Shown here in pieces: positions 48,560 through 60,582 of a stretch of 64,000 nucleotides of DNA. Position numbers and translations under genes: made by a program. Numbering within the stretch: the stretch's first letter is position 1; each line of letters starts with the position of its first letter. Location of the stretch: positions 326,449,920 to 326,513,919 of the forward strand of contig NC_073692.1 of NCBI RefSeq assembly GCF_029784155.1. Reading direction: 5' to 3'. The notes beneath the pieces were generated by a model. The model saw nothing but the letters and a program-made list of their open reading frames with translations, ran no database searches and was not told the origin of the DNA. The DNA is from Uranotaenia lowii. Lineage: Eukaryota; Arthropoda; Insecta; Diptera; Culicidae.

Positions 48560-48829
48560 TAAAACGGCATTGGATAGGGAGCAGAGTATAAAGCGTTTAG
48601 GCGTGATTTGGGATATTCCGTGGATTACTTGGCTTAAGAGGAGCCGGATTTTTTAAAATATTAATAATACAGCGTATTTTGAAGGACGAAAATAAGGGTT
48701 TTGATTGTAAATTGATTGTTTTATTTTTTGAATTCGTGAGATTTTGGACTAAAAATTTAAGGTAAAAATCAGTCACCAAACCCCCCAACCCCCCCCATCC
48801 CCATGAGTCGGTTCTTCCTACGGCCCTGA
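48560..48829. mobile_element. Truncated hAT-type element, right end only
   Basis: The right terminus (poly-C runs, then CCATGAGTCGGTTCTTCCTA and CGGCCCTG) matches that of the complete family member at 56495-58713. No left terminus was found; the left limit given is approximate. Confidence 0.55.
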
Positions 48830-50223
48830 TATGGAATTATCAGGTAATAGTATTGTAACAGTATTTCAACATTTTTAATGCCCCAAGAATTAAATTAGCA
48901 ATTATAAAACCCAAGACCCAAAAACTAAGCACTTTATCGTCTCACCGACAAACTTGTCTGATACTTGCTGCAAAAATTTGAAATAATTTAGAAAGATTTT
49001 TCGCTTTCGAGAGAAGTTGGTTAGCTAGATATCTCGTAGATTTTTAGGTAACTATCCTTCTGTTTGAAAATATGTCATTTCTTTGCTAATAATTTGGCTC
49101 ATTTCAACATTTTTCGTAACAGAAGTTTTAAATTATAAGTGTTGTGAAAAGAATAATAAGGTTCTTTTCGTAGCGATTCTTTTTAGAATTGTTTAGTATT
49201 ATAAATTCTACGTAAATTTTCACTTTTACACCAAGTTTTCAAACGAAAAAACATCAAATTATATGCATTCACCAGTTTTTAGAACAAAAAAAGTGTAAGT
49301 CTAAGCCATTTAGATATAACTATAATTTTGCTTGCTCAATCTGATCAATTTTTTAAAATTTATATCCTATAAATTTTTCGTAAATAATTTTCCACTTTTT
49401 GTTGGCTTCGGGAATTCCCGGGATTTTTTAACATTACCCGGGCTTCGGGAATTTCATTCAGGAAAACCCGTGTAGGACACTCTAAACTTACGTTCAATAT
49501 GGTGCAGAACATGTTGTTTACAAATGCTGAAGGATGTGCTTGATAGATGTAAAGCGAGAAAATTTATTACGTAAATTGTTACGGACTGCTTGTGTCTTCA
49601 TTAATACCGCTTTATGGGGTAAGTGAATGCGGTACATTTCCCCTTTGAATTCCCAGGAAACTCTCAACAAACTTGTGTTTTATTGGTTGAATACGTTATT
49701 GTGTTGCTCGAACAGTCTTAAATAAAAAAAAGGCATGGTACTATAAGTAAGGCATCTTTCAATGATTATTCTCTAGAACAGATGTTATCGAAAATATATA
49801 CTTATTCAAGAACAACAAATACTTTAACTAACTTTTTAGCATCCAAATGCTGAATATAGCTAAATTGTATTGGATGACGGAAAGAAAATTGAAAAAAGGG
49901 GTAAATACAAGGCAAAGTTTTATTATTTTGTAAACAATTTTTTTCTTTTTCAACTTCCGTTTCTCCTTCTAACTTGTTATTTCGAATATAAAAACTGTAC
50001 CAATGTAGAGTTTGTCCTCAGAAGACAGCTGGTTTACGAGAAATTCGCAATTGGAAAGATGTAACTCAACTCGACATCATAGTTAAAAATAAAAAAAAAA
50101 CTAACAAAAAGCCGCTGTGAACATCCGCTATTGTCGGAATCGTATGTCTTCCATAGTTATTAAATAGCTTTCAAATAAATTTAACATTCTGCATTAAAAG
50201 TTTGATAAAAATAGTTCACAGTA
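48830..50223. other. AT-rich intergenic DNA, one hairpin, no gene
   Basis: A CCCGGG-centred inverted arrangement at about 49406-49460 (CTTCGGGAATTCCCGGG, then CCCGGGCTTCGGGAATTTC) is the only structured feature noted. Confidence 0.5.
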
Positions 50224-51322
50224 AAGGGTGATACGGTCAAAATTTGGTCAAGGGAAAACGGTGAAATCGATGAAATCGTTTATTTAAAAAATCAAATTAA
50301 ACTTCTTTTTCAAGTTTAATTAGTATAAAATACAGGAAAAATATTCAGTTAGGCTTCCGCTTTTCCATATCCGAATTGCCGGGCCTTACGCTTAACCCCT
50401 GCCATCAGATTTTGTACAGCCATCTTGTCCATCTTCTTCGCCGCAGAAAGCCAGTTTGCCTTGAACTGTTGTTCGTCCTTAGCAGTTTTTTTGGTCTTCT
50501 TTAGGTTCCGCTTGACAATAGCCCAGTATTTCTCAATTGGGCGGAGATCTGGTGTGTTGGGAGGGTTCTTGTCATTGGGAACTACCTGCACGTTGTTGGC
50601 GGCGTACCACTCCATGGCCTTTTTACCGTAATGACAAGATACAAATCCGGCCAAATAAGTACGGGACAACCGTGTTTCTTCAGGAAAGGCAGCAGACGTT
50701 TATTCAAACACTCTATCACGTAAATTTCTTGGTTGACAGTCCCGGAAGCTATGAAAATGCTGCTTTTCAGGCCACAGATACAGATGGCTTGCCAAACCAG
50801 ATATTTCTTCGCGAACTTTGACAGTTTCATGTGCTGGAAAATATCTGCTACCTTTCTCCTTCCTTGTGCTGTATAAAACTCCTGTCCCGGAAGCTGCTTT
50901 CAGTCGGCTTTGACGTAGGTTTCGTCGTCCATTACCAAGCAGTCAAACTTCGTCAGCATCGTCGTGTACAGCCTCCGGGATCGCGCGTATTTTGTCGTAT
51001 TTTGTTTATCATCGCGATTTGAAGTCACTACCTTCTTGTAAGTCGATAGTCCGGCTCGTTTTTTGGCTCGATGCACGGTTGTAGACGATTCACTCAGCTT
51101 ATTTGCGGCATCTCGGAGAGAAAGGTTAGGGTTTCGCTTGAAACTACCGGCAACTCTCTTAGTCGTCTCAGCGGCTTCCGGTTTTCGATTTCCCCCCGTT
51201 CCAGACTTGCTGGCTGTCGACAGACCTTCCCCAAACACTTTTATCACATTTGTTACGGTTGATTTGGCAACTTTTAGCGATTTTGCCAGCTTTGCGTGCG
51301 AGTAGCTCGGATTTTCGCGAGT
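50224..51322 (-). mobile_element. ITmD37E-type Tc1/mariner element, copy 3, one end lost
   Basis: The AAGGGTGATACGGTCAAAAT end is at 50224 with TA before it. On the other side, similarity to copies 1 and 2 stops at about 51320 inside codon 15-18 of the transposase (ACTCGGATTTTCGCGA), and an unrelated T-rich repeat begins. The leader, GT microsatellite and second terminal repeat are absent. Confidence 0.9.
50349..51322 (-). pseudogene. DD37E transposase, broken copy 3
   Basis: It reads RENPSYSHAKLAKSLKVAKS through to VMDDETYVKAD, where TAC is replaced by TGA (about 50900). It resumes at MKLSKFAKKYLVWQAICICG, shifts frame within the second Asp region (DLYLVITVKR in place of DLASCHYGKK), and is open again for SCHYGKKAMEWYAANNVQVV to the native stop. 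The upstream in-frame MPKLTKSPKPT is not transposase; it comes from the joined T-rich repeat. Confidence 0.9.
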
Positions 51323-52030
51323 TGGTTTTGGCGATTTAGTCAGTTTTGGCAATTTTCGCCTTTTTAAAGTGCTTGACTAAATTTGACAATAAATGACACA
51401 ACCTTCACTACTGACATTGGCACAAATGACAAAATGGAAAAACATACAAAATAAATTTTGTTATTTTGGTGAATTAAGTCAATTCTTTCAGTTTGGTCAA
51501 ATTATTAGATGTTTTTTCTCATTTTTGTAAATTTCTTCAAATGATATGATTTTTGTTTTGTTCTCTTTGGCCGATTTTTAATTTCTGTTATTTTGGACAT
51601 GCCATTTTTTGTTAATCTTGCTATTTTGTCATTTTTGTTTTTTTTTTTGGAATTTGAGCCATATTACTCATTTTGGTTGTTTTAATATTTTTCTATCATT
51701 TTGATAATTTTTGTAATTGGTATTCTTCATTTTGGTCAGTTTTATCATTATTGTCGTTATAGTACGCGCTTGTTAATCGGTTGATTTTGAATCGGACCTT
51801 TTTGGGAGTTGAGTTCAAAGCAAGTTTTACTCTATTATCGGATATGTTGTCGAAATAATTTTTGTTATAAACATCATTTGACATATTTATGAACTTTGCC
51901 AAATTTTTTAGAAACGTCATTTTTGACAAATTTATCAAATCAATCCAATTTGTGCATTTTATCGATTGTCGTTTTTGCAAATTTTATAAAATAATTTCCC
52001 ATTTATTTATTTTAAATACATCATTTCACA
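51323..52030. repeat. Degenerate short-period repeat rich in TTTTGGTCATTTTTG
   Basis: Words such as TTTTGTCATTTTTGT, ATTTTGGTCAGTTTT, TTTTGGCAATTTTCG and CATTTTTGACAAATTTATC recur every 15-30 bp over about 700 bp in both phases. It starts exactly where copy 3 of the DD37E element breaks off. It resembles an old minisatellite or the inside of an unrecognised element. Confidence 0.6.
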
Positions 52031-52129
52031 AACACCAAATAAATCAATTTTCAAAAACAGGTCCACCTTAACTATGTATGTAGATAACCTAGACAAGATG
52101 CTATAATCAGTATTCTATCCATAAGTGTT

Positions 52130-53050
52130 ATATTATTGTCACACAACACAACTGCACACCTTCACATTGGCGAAACTTGTCAATTTGCTCGCTTTGCCTT
52201 ATCAGAAGAAGAAAAGAGAATGCGAGAAACCGTATGTCATGTACCTTGTAGTATTGTTTTATCAGTGAAACAGTTTGTTGTAGGACTATCCTTCGTTTAG
52301 TAGACATCGAGCTTCCTCCCTAACCAGAATCATTCGTTGTGTTGTAACCGATTTTCGGAAGTCGTGTTCCCGGTTTGTTCGACGTCAGTCAATCGTCGCA
52401 TTGTCGTCGCACGCGTTTGCTTTTCTTTCCAGGCAGGTGTCCTTCAAAACGGCTGAGTAAACTCAAAACCGGTAATACAATCCACCTAATTGTTGTTTGA
52501 GCCTTTGCTGATTAGGTTTTTTGTTTTATTGCACGCGACCTCGCACAAGCAATTCTTAGGCAGTTTTTGTTGTTATTTCCCAGTTGGAGATGACTAGGGC
52601 GTTGCACCAACTTGAACGTCCTAGATGTAGATAACACCAGTTGAAACCGATCTCGGTTGAGTCGTGCTCGATAACATTCTGTGCTGGGCTTAGAAGAGAG
52701 AGAAAAGGAAAACCGTTCAATCGTTCACAAGTTGTCAAGAGTCTGGCTATCGTTTCGGTGCGTTTCATCAAAGTGTGATTTTATTGGTCGGGGTTTTCGA
52801 TCAACAAATAAAAAGCTGCAACTCATCGGCGGGTTCTAGGAAAATTGCTTCAATTCGCGATAGCAAATGTGGTTTGGAAAATTCGTCACTATGAGTGCAT
52901 GAATTGCATATAGTATATAGGACAGCTAGGATACGTCAAAGCCTAGTAGGAGCAACTGAAAATCGTTGAATTCATTCATTCTCACAATCAGTCAACGTAA
53001 GAACGTGATAAGTGTATTTCTCTATTTAGTGCTGATCTGCCGTGATATGT
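52130..53050 (+). promoter_or_regulatory. Candidate promoter and non-coding first-exon island
   Basis: This is a GC-richer, apparently unique block in AT-rich surroundings. GACGTCAGTCAATCGTCGCA at 52381 contains TCAGTC, a good insect initiator. Donor-like sites follow at CCG|GTAATA (about 52469) and CAAC|GTAAGAAC (about 52997). No coding frame is convincing. If real, it would drive a gene to the right of the window on the + strand. The orientation is inferred only from the initiator and donors. Confidence 0.3.
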
Positions 53051-53051
53051 G

Positions 53052-53450
53052 ACGTAGGGCTAGGTGGGGTAATTATGAACAAAATTTCTTCATTTGGTAC
53101 AATTACAGCCACCATTTGTTTATTTCTTATCACAAACTCTGAAAAGCTGCCAGCAATGAATGTTTCCGTGCCCTTCATCATTCTGTAGAACAACTTTTTT
53201 TTTGGTCGCAACCCATGTCCTTGAGACGTCTGTTCATATTTACCCCACTGTCTAGGGGGTAACTATGAACACGGATTACGAACTTGGTATAAAATTTTTG
53301 AAAAGTAACAGTAGTTATACGTTATATTTATCCATAGTAAACAGTTTATGGTGATTTTTTACTTAAAAAATAATGTTCATAATTACCCCAAACTCTGTTC
53401 ATAATTACCCCGGACTAAATTCATTTTTACCCCGAGACTTGTCCAATATG
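53052..53450. repeat. MITE-like block with repeated GGGGTAATTATGAAC words
   Basis: TAGGGCTAGGTGGGGTAATT then ATGAAC starts the block. GGGGGTAACTATGAACA, GTTCATAATTACCCC (twice) and TTCATTTTTACCCCG follow in both orientations. Another GGGGTAAATATGAACA lies at 55803. The subterminal-word design resembles the other TA-flanked MITEs, but the right end is not defined. Confidence 0.5.
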
Positions 53451-54190
53451 ATTTATATGGTGTCAGAATATCTCAATTCAACACCAAATAATGAAAATTA
53501 TTAGCAGTAATAAGAAAATAAGTTGTTTTATAAAAACTCAATTCAATTTATGTATAAAACTTGCAAAATATACAAATAACATGAAAATTAAGATGTAAAA
53601 CAATAGAAAAACAACTATTTAGTGTTCTTTTTTAATGATATTTTTCTATTTTTTGTTTCGAGAGTTTTATTTCTTTGTTGTATCTTTTACGTTTTGGTCT
53701 TTGATTTGGTCTTTTTTGTATCTTTTACGTTTCTTTATGTCTAATCAGAACATTTTTATTTGAGAGGACATCTCCATACGTGTGAAATTTTAGACGAGTT
53801 AGGCTACTCGATAGTTTTTACATCCGTTTAGTATGTCCTGCGCAGCAAACATCAAGTCTTTACCAAAATGTCGTGGGCTAGGCTTTCCTTGTACGTGCAA
53901 AGTATCATGAAATTGAAACCTATACATACACAGAAAATTCGAAAATATTTTAAAATGGTTGTTTTACAAAAACACTCATTAATATCCAATAGGATCAGTG
54001 AACAGTCATTTTTTACAAGGCTTGTCAGTTCTATATGATCGACAGTTTTTAAAATATTTACTCTCATAAATTTATTTTATCACCTGTATGAAATTTCACA
54101 TAAGTAGCTCTATTCTTTAAAAAAATAATTTTAAGTACTACCGAAGTTTTCGTCAACAAACTGAAAGAGAAAATCTTCAACCAAAAGATA
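53451..54190. other. AT-rich DNA, nothing recognised
   Basis: Only short frames of random composition were seen. Confidence 0.5.
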
Positions 54191-54268
54191 TGGGTCTTGA
54201 CTCAAACATTCAATCATGTTTGACTAATAAATCAATCATGTTTGACTGAATGTTTGAGTCAAGACCCA
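54191..54268. repeat. 22-bp perfect inverted repeat (hairpin)
   Basis: TGGGTCTTGACTCAAACATT (plus CA) at 54191-54212 is the exact inverse of 54247-54268. The loop holds a direct repeat, CAATCATGTTTGACT, at 54211 and 54232. Confidence 0.9.
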
Positions 54269-54290
54269 TCTCTGGGTCGCAATTTAAAAA
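54243..54290. repeat. 48-bp direct repeat, left copy
   Basis: TGACTGAATGTTTGAGTCAA onward to CAATTTAAAAA is identical to 54751-54798. It overlaps the right arm of the hairpin. Confidence 0.9.
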
Positions 54291-54569
54291 TAGAAATTAG
54301 GCGGTGCCAAACACCGAAATTGGCTGGATATCCAAATACGGCAAAATGCATCATTTCTCATCATAGCTGACAACCCGTGCAGGATATGAGAAGGCAATGC
54401 AAATCTTGCCGTGCTTAAAAATGTCCAAACTTGATTCCAACTACCGTAAGATGAAATGATGGGAATAGAAATAGACCAAGAAAAATGATTATGATCACAT
54501 GGGAGAACTATTCCCTTCATTCCGATAGACATCGACACTCAACCAGTATAATATTCATACGCCAGGTTG

Positions 54570-54643
54570 GTCTCCTGTAGTAGAATGTTAATACATGGGC
54601 CCCGGAGAGGCGCAAGATGTGGGTTCAAGTCTCACCGGGAGAC
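54570..54643 (+). pseudogene. tRNA-like sequence, decayed cloverleaf
   Basis: This is a 74-nt block. The acceptor GTCTCCT pairs with GGGAGAC (six Watson-Crick pairs plus a wobble). The T arm GTGGG/CTCAC encloses TTCAAGT. The anticodon stem GGGCC/GGCGC pairs at four of five with loop CCGGAGA, whose central triplet would be GGA, but position 33 is C rather than the usual T. The D arm is weak. It may be a tRNA pseudogene or a SINE head; a working tRNA is unlikely. Confidence 0.5.
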
Positions 54644-54750
54644 AAGGCGAATTTTTTTCGCATGTTTTTCAACATCGATTTTTTCTTATCTAGGTAGTCC
54701 CTGAAATTTCATCTAAGTTGGATTCATTTCTCTACAAAAAAAAGTTTCGC

Positions 54751-54798
54751 TGACTGAATGTTTGAGTCAAGACCCATCTCTGGGTCGCAATTTAAAAA
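54751..54798. repeat. 48-bp direct repeat, right copy
   Basis: Exact copy of 54243-54290, after which the two sequences diverge into A-rich DNA. The 460 bp between the copies contain the tRNA-like block. Confidence 0.9.
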
Positions 54799-56206
54799 AA
54801 AAATTAAAAAAAAATATTCGAACAAATTAACATAGAAAAAAGTATCTAAGTATAAAAATAAGACTACAAGAAAATAGATTTAGGATTTTTGTTATCCAGG
54901 TGTAACACATAAACAATTATTTTTTGCTGGAATTCTAATGTTCTGAATAGAATCACGTTGTTCAAGCATACAGGAAAATTAAACTTTTTGATCTTTGCTT
55001 TGTGGACTTATTCATCACAAACATTTCTTCAAGTTTAGTTTATAACCTTGTTATTTATCACTACAAAAAAAACTGGTTTTGGAAGGACGTAAAACCTGTA
55101 TTCGGTATTAGATAACTATTCCTGGGATACAGGTTTTTGGTTTTGGTATTACCGGAAAAACTAATGCCTGTCTATCCACCTTTCTTTCAAATTTCTATAA
55201 ATTAAATTCTCTTTAGTTTTCATTCCGCCGCACATGCCATTAAAATTATAATCATCAGAAAAACTATTACGCACCAATCACTTAATCTAAGAAAACATTT
55301 GACTGCTTTTTTTCTATCAATAAAAAGCAAGTTCTTATCACTTATTTTTTAAATAAAATTAAGACTTGTTTAAATGTGATAACAGGTTGAGTTTTTTTTA
55401 AATTTCAGTTTTATTCACTTTTGAAATTTTATTTTCAGTTTTGATAAAATTGTGTTCAAAGGGTTATGCCAGAACTGGTATAGCTTTTTTTCTAAATCCG
55501 AATCACTTTTTTAGAAAAAAAAATCAATTTCTCAAAAATTCAAAACCTAGCACTTAACACATTGCGGACCTTATTTTAATATGAAATTTGTTGAATTAGA
55601 TCTAGTGGATTCTGTGATATATAATGCCGAGTGTTGATGTTTCCCAGCTAAGATTTCTTCACGATCCTTAATGTGTTAAGACCTTACAGAAGAAGGGGGA
55701 GGGCTAGTTTTGTAAGAAATTTCTTACAAGGGGAGGAGGGGGAAAGGGGTCTGGAAATGCTTGGGTAATTAGTGAATGGCCTCCTAAGTTGATGAAAACT
55801 ATGGGGTAAATATGAACACTCATTTGTGAATCACTGCGAATAAAATTTTTCAAAATTTCTTCAAAATCCAGACAAAGCATCATAAACTGGATGTAAAACA
55901 AGTGATAACAACATTCTGGCTGGATTTCACTTTCTTATAATTATGTAACCTTCTTTAAAGTTGAAATGTGTTTTGTTTTTTAAGTTTATTTGAATAAGAA
56001 TCAAAAACCTTTCAAGTTTTGTTTTGTTTTTTTTTTCACGTATAATCTTTAAAAGATAAAATATTATATCCGAAGGGAATCAAAATCATGTTAAAATTTT
56101 TAATTTTTTTTTTTTTAGCTTGTCAATTCATAACATTTGTTCATGCTTTATGTTCAAAGCGTTTAGCCAACAAACTGTTTTTATACGAAATGTTATCGCA
56201 TTTAGG
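54799..56206. other. AT-rich DNA, no gene seen
   Basis: At 55686-55755 a G-rich stretch surrounds a GTAAGAAATTTCTTAC palindrome. A lone GGGGTAAATATGAACA word lies at 55803. Nothing coding was recognised. Confidence 0.45.
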
Positions 56207-56285
56207 AACACTTTCCCCTATTAACAGTGATGTATGAATCCTTTGGTTGGACAGTGCACAGTACACATTGTAGGGGGAGTGTTCT
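56207..56285. repeat. Short inverted repeat GAACACTTTCCCCTA / TAGGGGGAGTGTTC
   Basis: Two imperfect 14-15-bp arms about 50 bp apart could be a very small MITE or a hairpin. Confidence 0.5.
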
Positions 56286-56494
56286 TTTTGAGGACAATAC
56301 GTTTTGAATATATAGCATAGCATGAATTTTTTTAAAGAATTTATAACTTCCAAAATCTTTTAAAATTCGTACAAGGTTTTGATACGTTTTTATGCATTAT
56401 TTTGACTTCAATGAATTATACGTAAAGATGCCCAGAATAAAAACTGTTTATGTGTATATGGATCGGTATCGATTTTTCAAAAAGGCGTTAGCGT

Positions 56495-58713
56495 CATGGC
56501 CGTAGGAACGGGGGGGGTTTTGGGGGTTAAACCCCCCCCATGAGTGTCCAGAAAAGCAGGCGAAGTATTCTACTCTACATAAAAAAATTTAAATTTTTCA
56601 ATTAAATTTTGATCATTGAGTAAGATAATTCAAGAGTAACAATCTTGACTCCGAGATAATGCCAAAAACACATCTAAAGCTCAGAATTCTGCTACAGTTT
56701 TTCGAAATTGTCTTCCTTGTTGATAGAAACTTGTTCTGAACATAAGATTTTACATGAAATTAAACTCATTCCAGAGGTTCTGATTCCATATTATAAAATT
56801 TTTAATTGCATTCTTTTTTCATTTTGCGAATTTTGTATTCATTTAATTTTCTCTTGATTATCGGTCCGAATCATCATTAGAAAATAGATGTGAAAAGCTG
56901 TTCTTCAGTCGTTTAAATCTGGTTTTGCATTTCGTTCAAAATTTGATTCTTGTTTTTTTTTAAACTCCTTTGTATTTTTAATATTTAGACAATAATTCTC
57001 CAAATATGAAAAAAAATAGAAACCATCCTGAGTTTATATTTGATATTCATTAGAAGTTCTAAACTCCATTTTCTGAAATCCCATTTTTAAAAAGGATCTT
57101 ATGCAAAATTCAAAAATTACAAAGCCTCAAAAAAAAAATTAAGCCGTTTCAAATAAAGAATTGTTAAAAAAAAGCCTCAAAATGGCAATTCAAAATTCTG
57201 AATTCATTTTTTTGCATACATCAGAAATCGTATTGAAATTGGGTAACAGATTGAAAATCAAATTCTGAGTTCAGGTGCAGAATTTAGATTCAGAATTAAT
57301 ATTCAAAATTCAGATTCAGATTCAGTACCTAAATGAGTTTCACAATCAAAATAAAATTATCAATATGATTATTTCGTTGGGAAATTCAAAATGGCAGAAG
57401 ATCGCGTTATTATAATTTTAGGTTATTAGTTACATTTGAAAATCTTAAATTTTTTACCATGTGATTTTGAATACATGATTCTTCAGAAAATTACAATTTT
57501 AAAGTATAATTTGAGTTTATTTAGCCATTTTTAAATAAAAAAAAACTGATTTCTACAGGTTGCATCATTAGGATGAATCTGATATTAACTTCAAAAAACC
57601 CCGCCAATTTTAGTTGATTTTTAAAAACAAACAAGATTCTTTAAGAAAATTTCACGCCACTTATTTCAACCCAGATTTAGAGTACGACATCGATAAAATG
57701 TCCATTTCCATTTGATATTCAAAAGCAGCTCTTTTGCAGGCATTCTGCTTAATATTGACCAGCATTTCGGGCTTAAGTTCATAAGTATTCTTCGATTAGC
57801 AGGCGTAAACTTTACTTTTCAAATTTATTCTCACAGAGGCTGACGAATAGAAACCTGGCAATTTGCTACAGAACCGAACTCAAAGAAATTCGTCACCAAA
57901 CTACGGATCGTCTTGTTTGTAGGCGCTTAGTTCCTGCCATATTTTCTACGAAAACATGCATAGTTTTCAAATTCAAGCAATATTTTTTTATGTAAAGCGT
58001 TACAATTTTAGTGCGTTCTTTAGCTGTGTATCAACTCAAAGCTAAAATGGTAGTAAATTACGATTTGAAGCTGTGTTCATCTGTCAAAATCGATTGAAAA
58101 ATAGCTGAGTTACTCAACGTGTAAATCGGATACAGCGTGTTAGCGCACGCTATATATTAAAAAAAAACATCAACAGGATTTATATTATGGAACTGATTTT
58201 CAATGGCAAATATTTTCTAACATCTTTTTGGTGTATTGTTTAACATTGTTTATTTTCTAGTTTTTTCAAAAGCCACACTTCAAACTAAAATTGAAAATAA
58301 GGAATGATTTAGCAAGAATCAGATTTGAACCATAAAATTTTAATCTATTCCTTTTACTTTTGAAAGCTTGATTCATTCTGAAGGCTTTCTTTGGAAACAT
58401 TTCAAATCAAATAAGACTAACTAACCTAATTTTTGAGTTAATTCAAATTTTTCAAGTTTTGTTTTTTGTAACTTATGGATTTCTTATATAAATATAGTTT
58501 ACCATTTCAAAGATTTAGTGATATTTTTTCAAAATTTTCTATGTAATACAAAAAGCTGTTAAGGTGAAAGAACTTAAAAATATATAACCAAAAAGTATAA
58601 AAACAATTCTTTTCAATTTGTATAATTGATGCATTGTTTGAGCAAAAATATCATAGAAAAAAAAACGGGTGGCCTAAAACCCCCCCCATGAGGCGGTTCT
58701 TCCTACGGCCCTG
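56495..58713. mobile_element. hAT-type non-autonomous element, 2.2 kb, 8-bp target duplication
   Basis: GTTAGCGT at 56487-56494 recurs exactly at 58714-58721. The left end CATGGCCGTAGGAAC then G-runs and AAACCCCCCCCATGA, and the right end (read inward) CAGGGCCGTAGGAAGAACC then CATGGGGGGGG, are near-inverse. An 8-bp duplication and CA-starting ends point to hAT. The interior is AT-rich with no frame long enough for a transposase. Truncated or decayed relatives may lie at 48560-48829, 13427-13460 and 37289-37325. Confidence 0.8.
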
Positions 58714-58721
58714 GTTAGCGT

Positions 58722-59575
58722 CAAATGTAAATAAATCGAGATAATAGCTAGGCGAAAAATTTCGTTCGTCGACCTACATTTTGAGCATACTCCTATGTCA
58801 AATCAATGGTTTGTGTTCAAGATTTTACCGAAACATCGATGTTGGCGCATTCGCTTTTTATTCAAATCGATATTGTTTTTCTACACAAATATAATGGAAT
58901 ATTAGATTAAAAAAAGTATTCTGCTTAATAAGCCTGCTTCTCCGCTTAATTTTCACAGGGGCTTTCAAAATTTTACAATACAATTTTGTTTTGACATTTT
59001 GTGTGAGTATATTTGCAGTTCAGACAAATTTAAGAAATTGAAAAATGAAAAATCTCTCTTTTCAAGCTTTGACAAGAAAACGTTAAAACATGTTTAAACT
59101 CATAAAGTACAAACGTCAACGAGTCTTAAAACATATTGTAACTAAACTAAACTTCAGCATGAATAAAAAAGAAATTATGCTAACTTTAGACAAGCAACTG
59201 AATCTGAAATGTACTAAATGTACGTTTATTTTTCTAAAAAGCATTAGAACTTAAATTTAGAAACACTGTTTTGAAGCTCTGGCGTAATCTCCGTAATAAA
59301 AGGAAGTGAAAATTTCACACTGAATTCTCAATTAGTTGTTTGACGTTTAGTTTTGATGACATATGTATAAATCTTAATTAATTAAATCAATTTTAAAAAA
59401 CTGTCGCTATTTCCACAGATATTGAAACTCTCAAAAAATTAGATTTCACACGATCACAAATATCTTCCGGAAGCTAATGAACAAAGTTTTGTAAAAATTA
59501 GAAAAAAACTCAACGGTTTCAAAGCTGTTTAGTTATGCTTTTCGAATTAAAATGTTATTTTTTTACTGCATTATA
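58722..59575. other. AT-rich DNA, possible lone MITE terminus, no gene
   Basis: Near 58916-58955, AGTATTCTGCTTAATAAGCC then TGCTTCTCCGCTTAA resembles the terminus at 62215-62256 but lacks a partner. Confidence 0.4.
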
Positions 59576-60351
59576 GTCAGCTGCCAGGGATTGGAAATCA
59601 AGCTCTTTTGGGCGAGCTTCACTTAAATCAAACACTAGTTTAGAGAGAAAGCTCGAAAGAACGTTAGCTCATGCTTTTAAAGAGGCTCGAGCTTGTTGGT
59701 TCAATCGATTCTAATTTGATGACCTGGTACATTCTAATCTTTGTGTGTTTTTGCACTAGTAGCTATGAAGCTATTAATTTTTGGAAAAACTCGGATGAAA
59801 CGCCAAAAAAAGGTCTTGTCGAGATAGTTAATGAAATCAACGTTTAAGGTGCTAGTTACTAGTAAAAGTTACAAGCCTAGTTACTACAGAATAGTATATT
59901 ATCGAAAATTTTGCCAACAGACGTCAATTTAATATCTCAAAGTTACTAGAGCTAGAACCCACATTGATATTTATATTTTTTGCTATGAGTCCTTTTATAA
60001 ATAATCCAAACTTTCAATAAATTGGAGCAACTTGAACAAAAGCTTACAAGCAAAAATTTTTTATTCAATCTACAATTCACAAAATCGAAAATTGATTTAT
60101 TTCTCTCTCAAACAAAAAGGTGATATAATTCTTAACTTCAACAGTTTGATTTAGCTCTTTCGAATGTTTGAATTTTCGAAGAATTTATAAAATTTTTCAA
60201 TAAAATACCTCAAACTTCATTTACTCGCAGAAGGACAATTTGAGCATTGAGTGGTGAGCGAAAATGGGCTCTCAGATTTCTTCGTTTTTGAGCTGCAAGA
60301 TCTTTGATGTTTTGCCGCTTAGGCGAGAGCGTTTCAATCCCTGGTAGCTGC
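59576..60351. mobile_element. MITE with CAGCTNCCAGGGATTG ends
   Basis: The left end GTCAGCTGCCAGGGATTGGA is inverted at the right end as TTTCAATCCCTGGTAGCTGC. TATA lies outside both ends. Subterminal GAGCTTCACTTAA- and GAGCTCG-like words occur. About 776 bp, no coding capacity. Confidence 0.8.
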
Positions 60352-60582
60352 TATATATACCCATGTATACCCATTAAAAAATGTCATTCATGTTCCTAAT
60401 GTCCTAGTAAGACTTTGATACCCAAATTTTATCTGAATGATTCAATTATTACACTAGTTCACTTTTTTTTTAATCATTCACTAACTCAAATTTTTAATGT
60501 AAAATCGTGCGCTGAGTCCAAAATTGAAACTAAAATAGCAAAGTTGCAAATTTTTGAAGTTATGCTTCAAATACAAAATTTT

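Noticed and set aside
54570..54643. Working tRNA gene
   Set aside because: The acceptor and T arms pair, but the D arm is weak, the base before the putative anticodon is C, and it sits inside a repeated structure.
56207..56285. Rho-independent-type terminator hairpin
   Set aside because: Not meaningful in a eukaryotic nuclear context; the arms are separated by about 50 bp and look like a tiny MITE.
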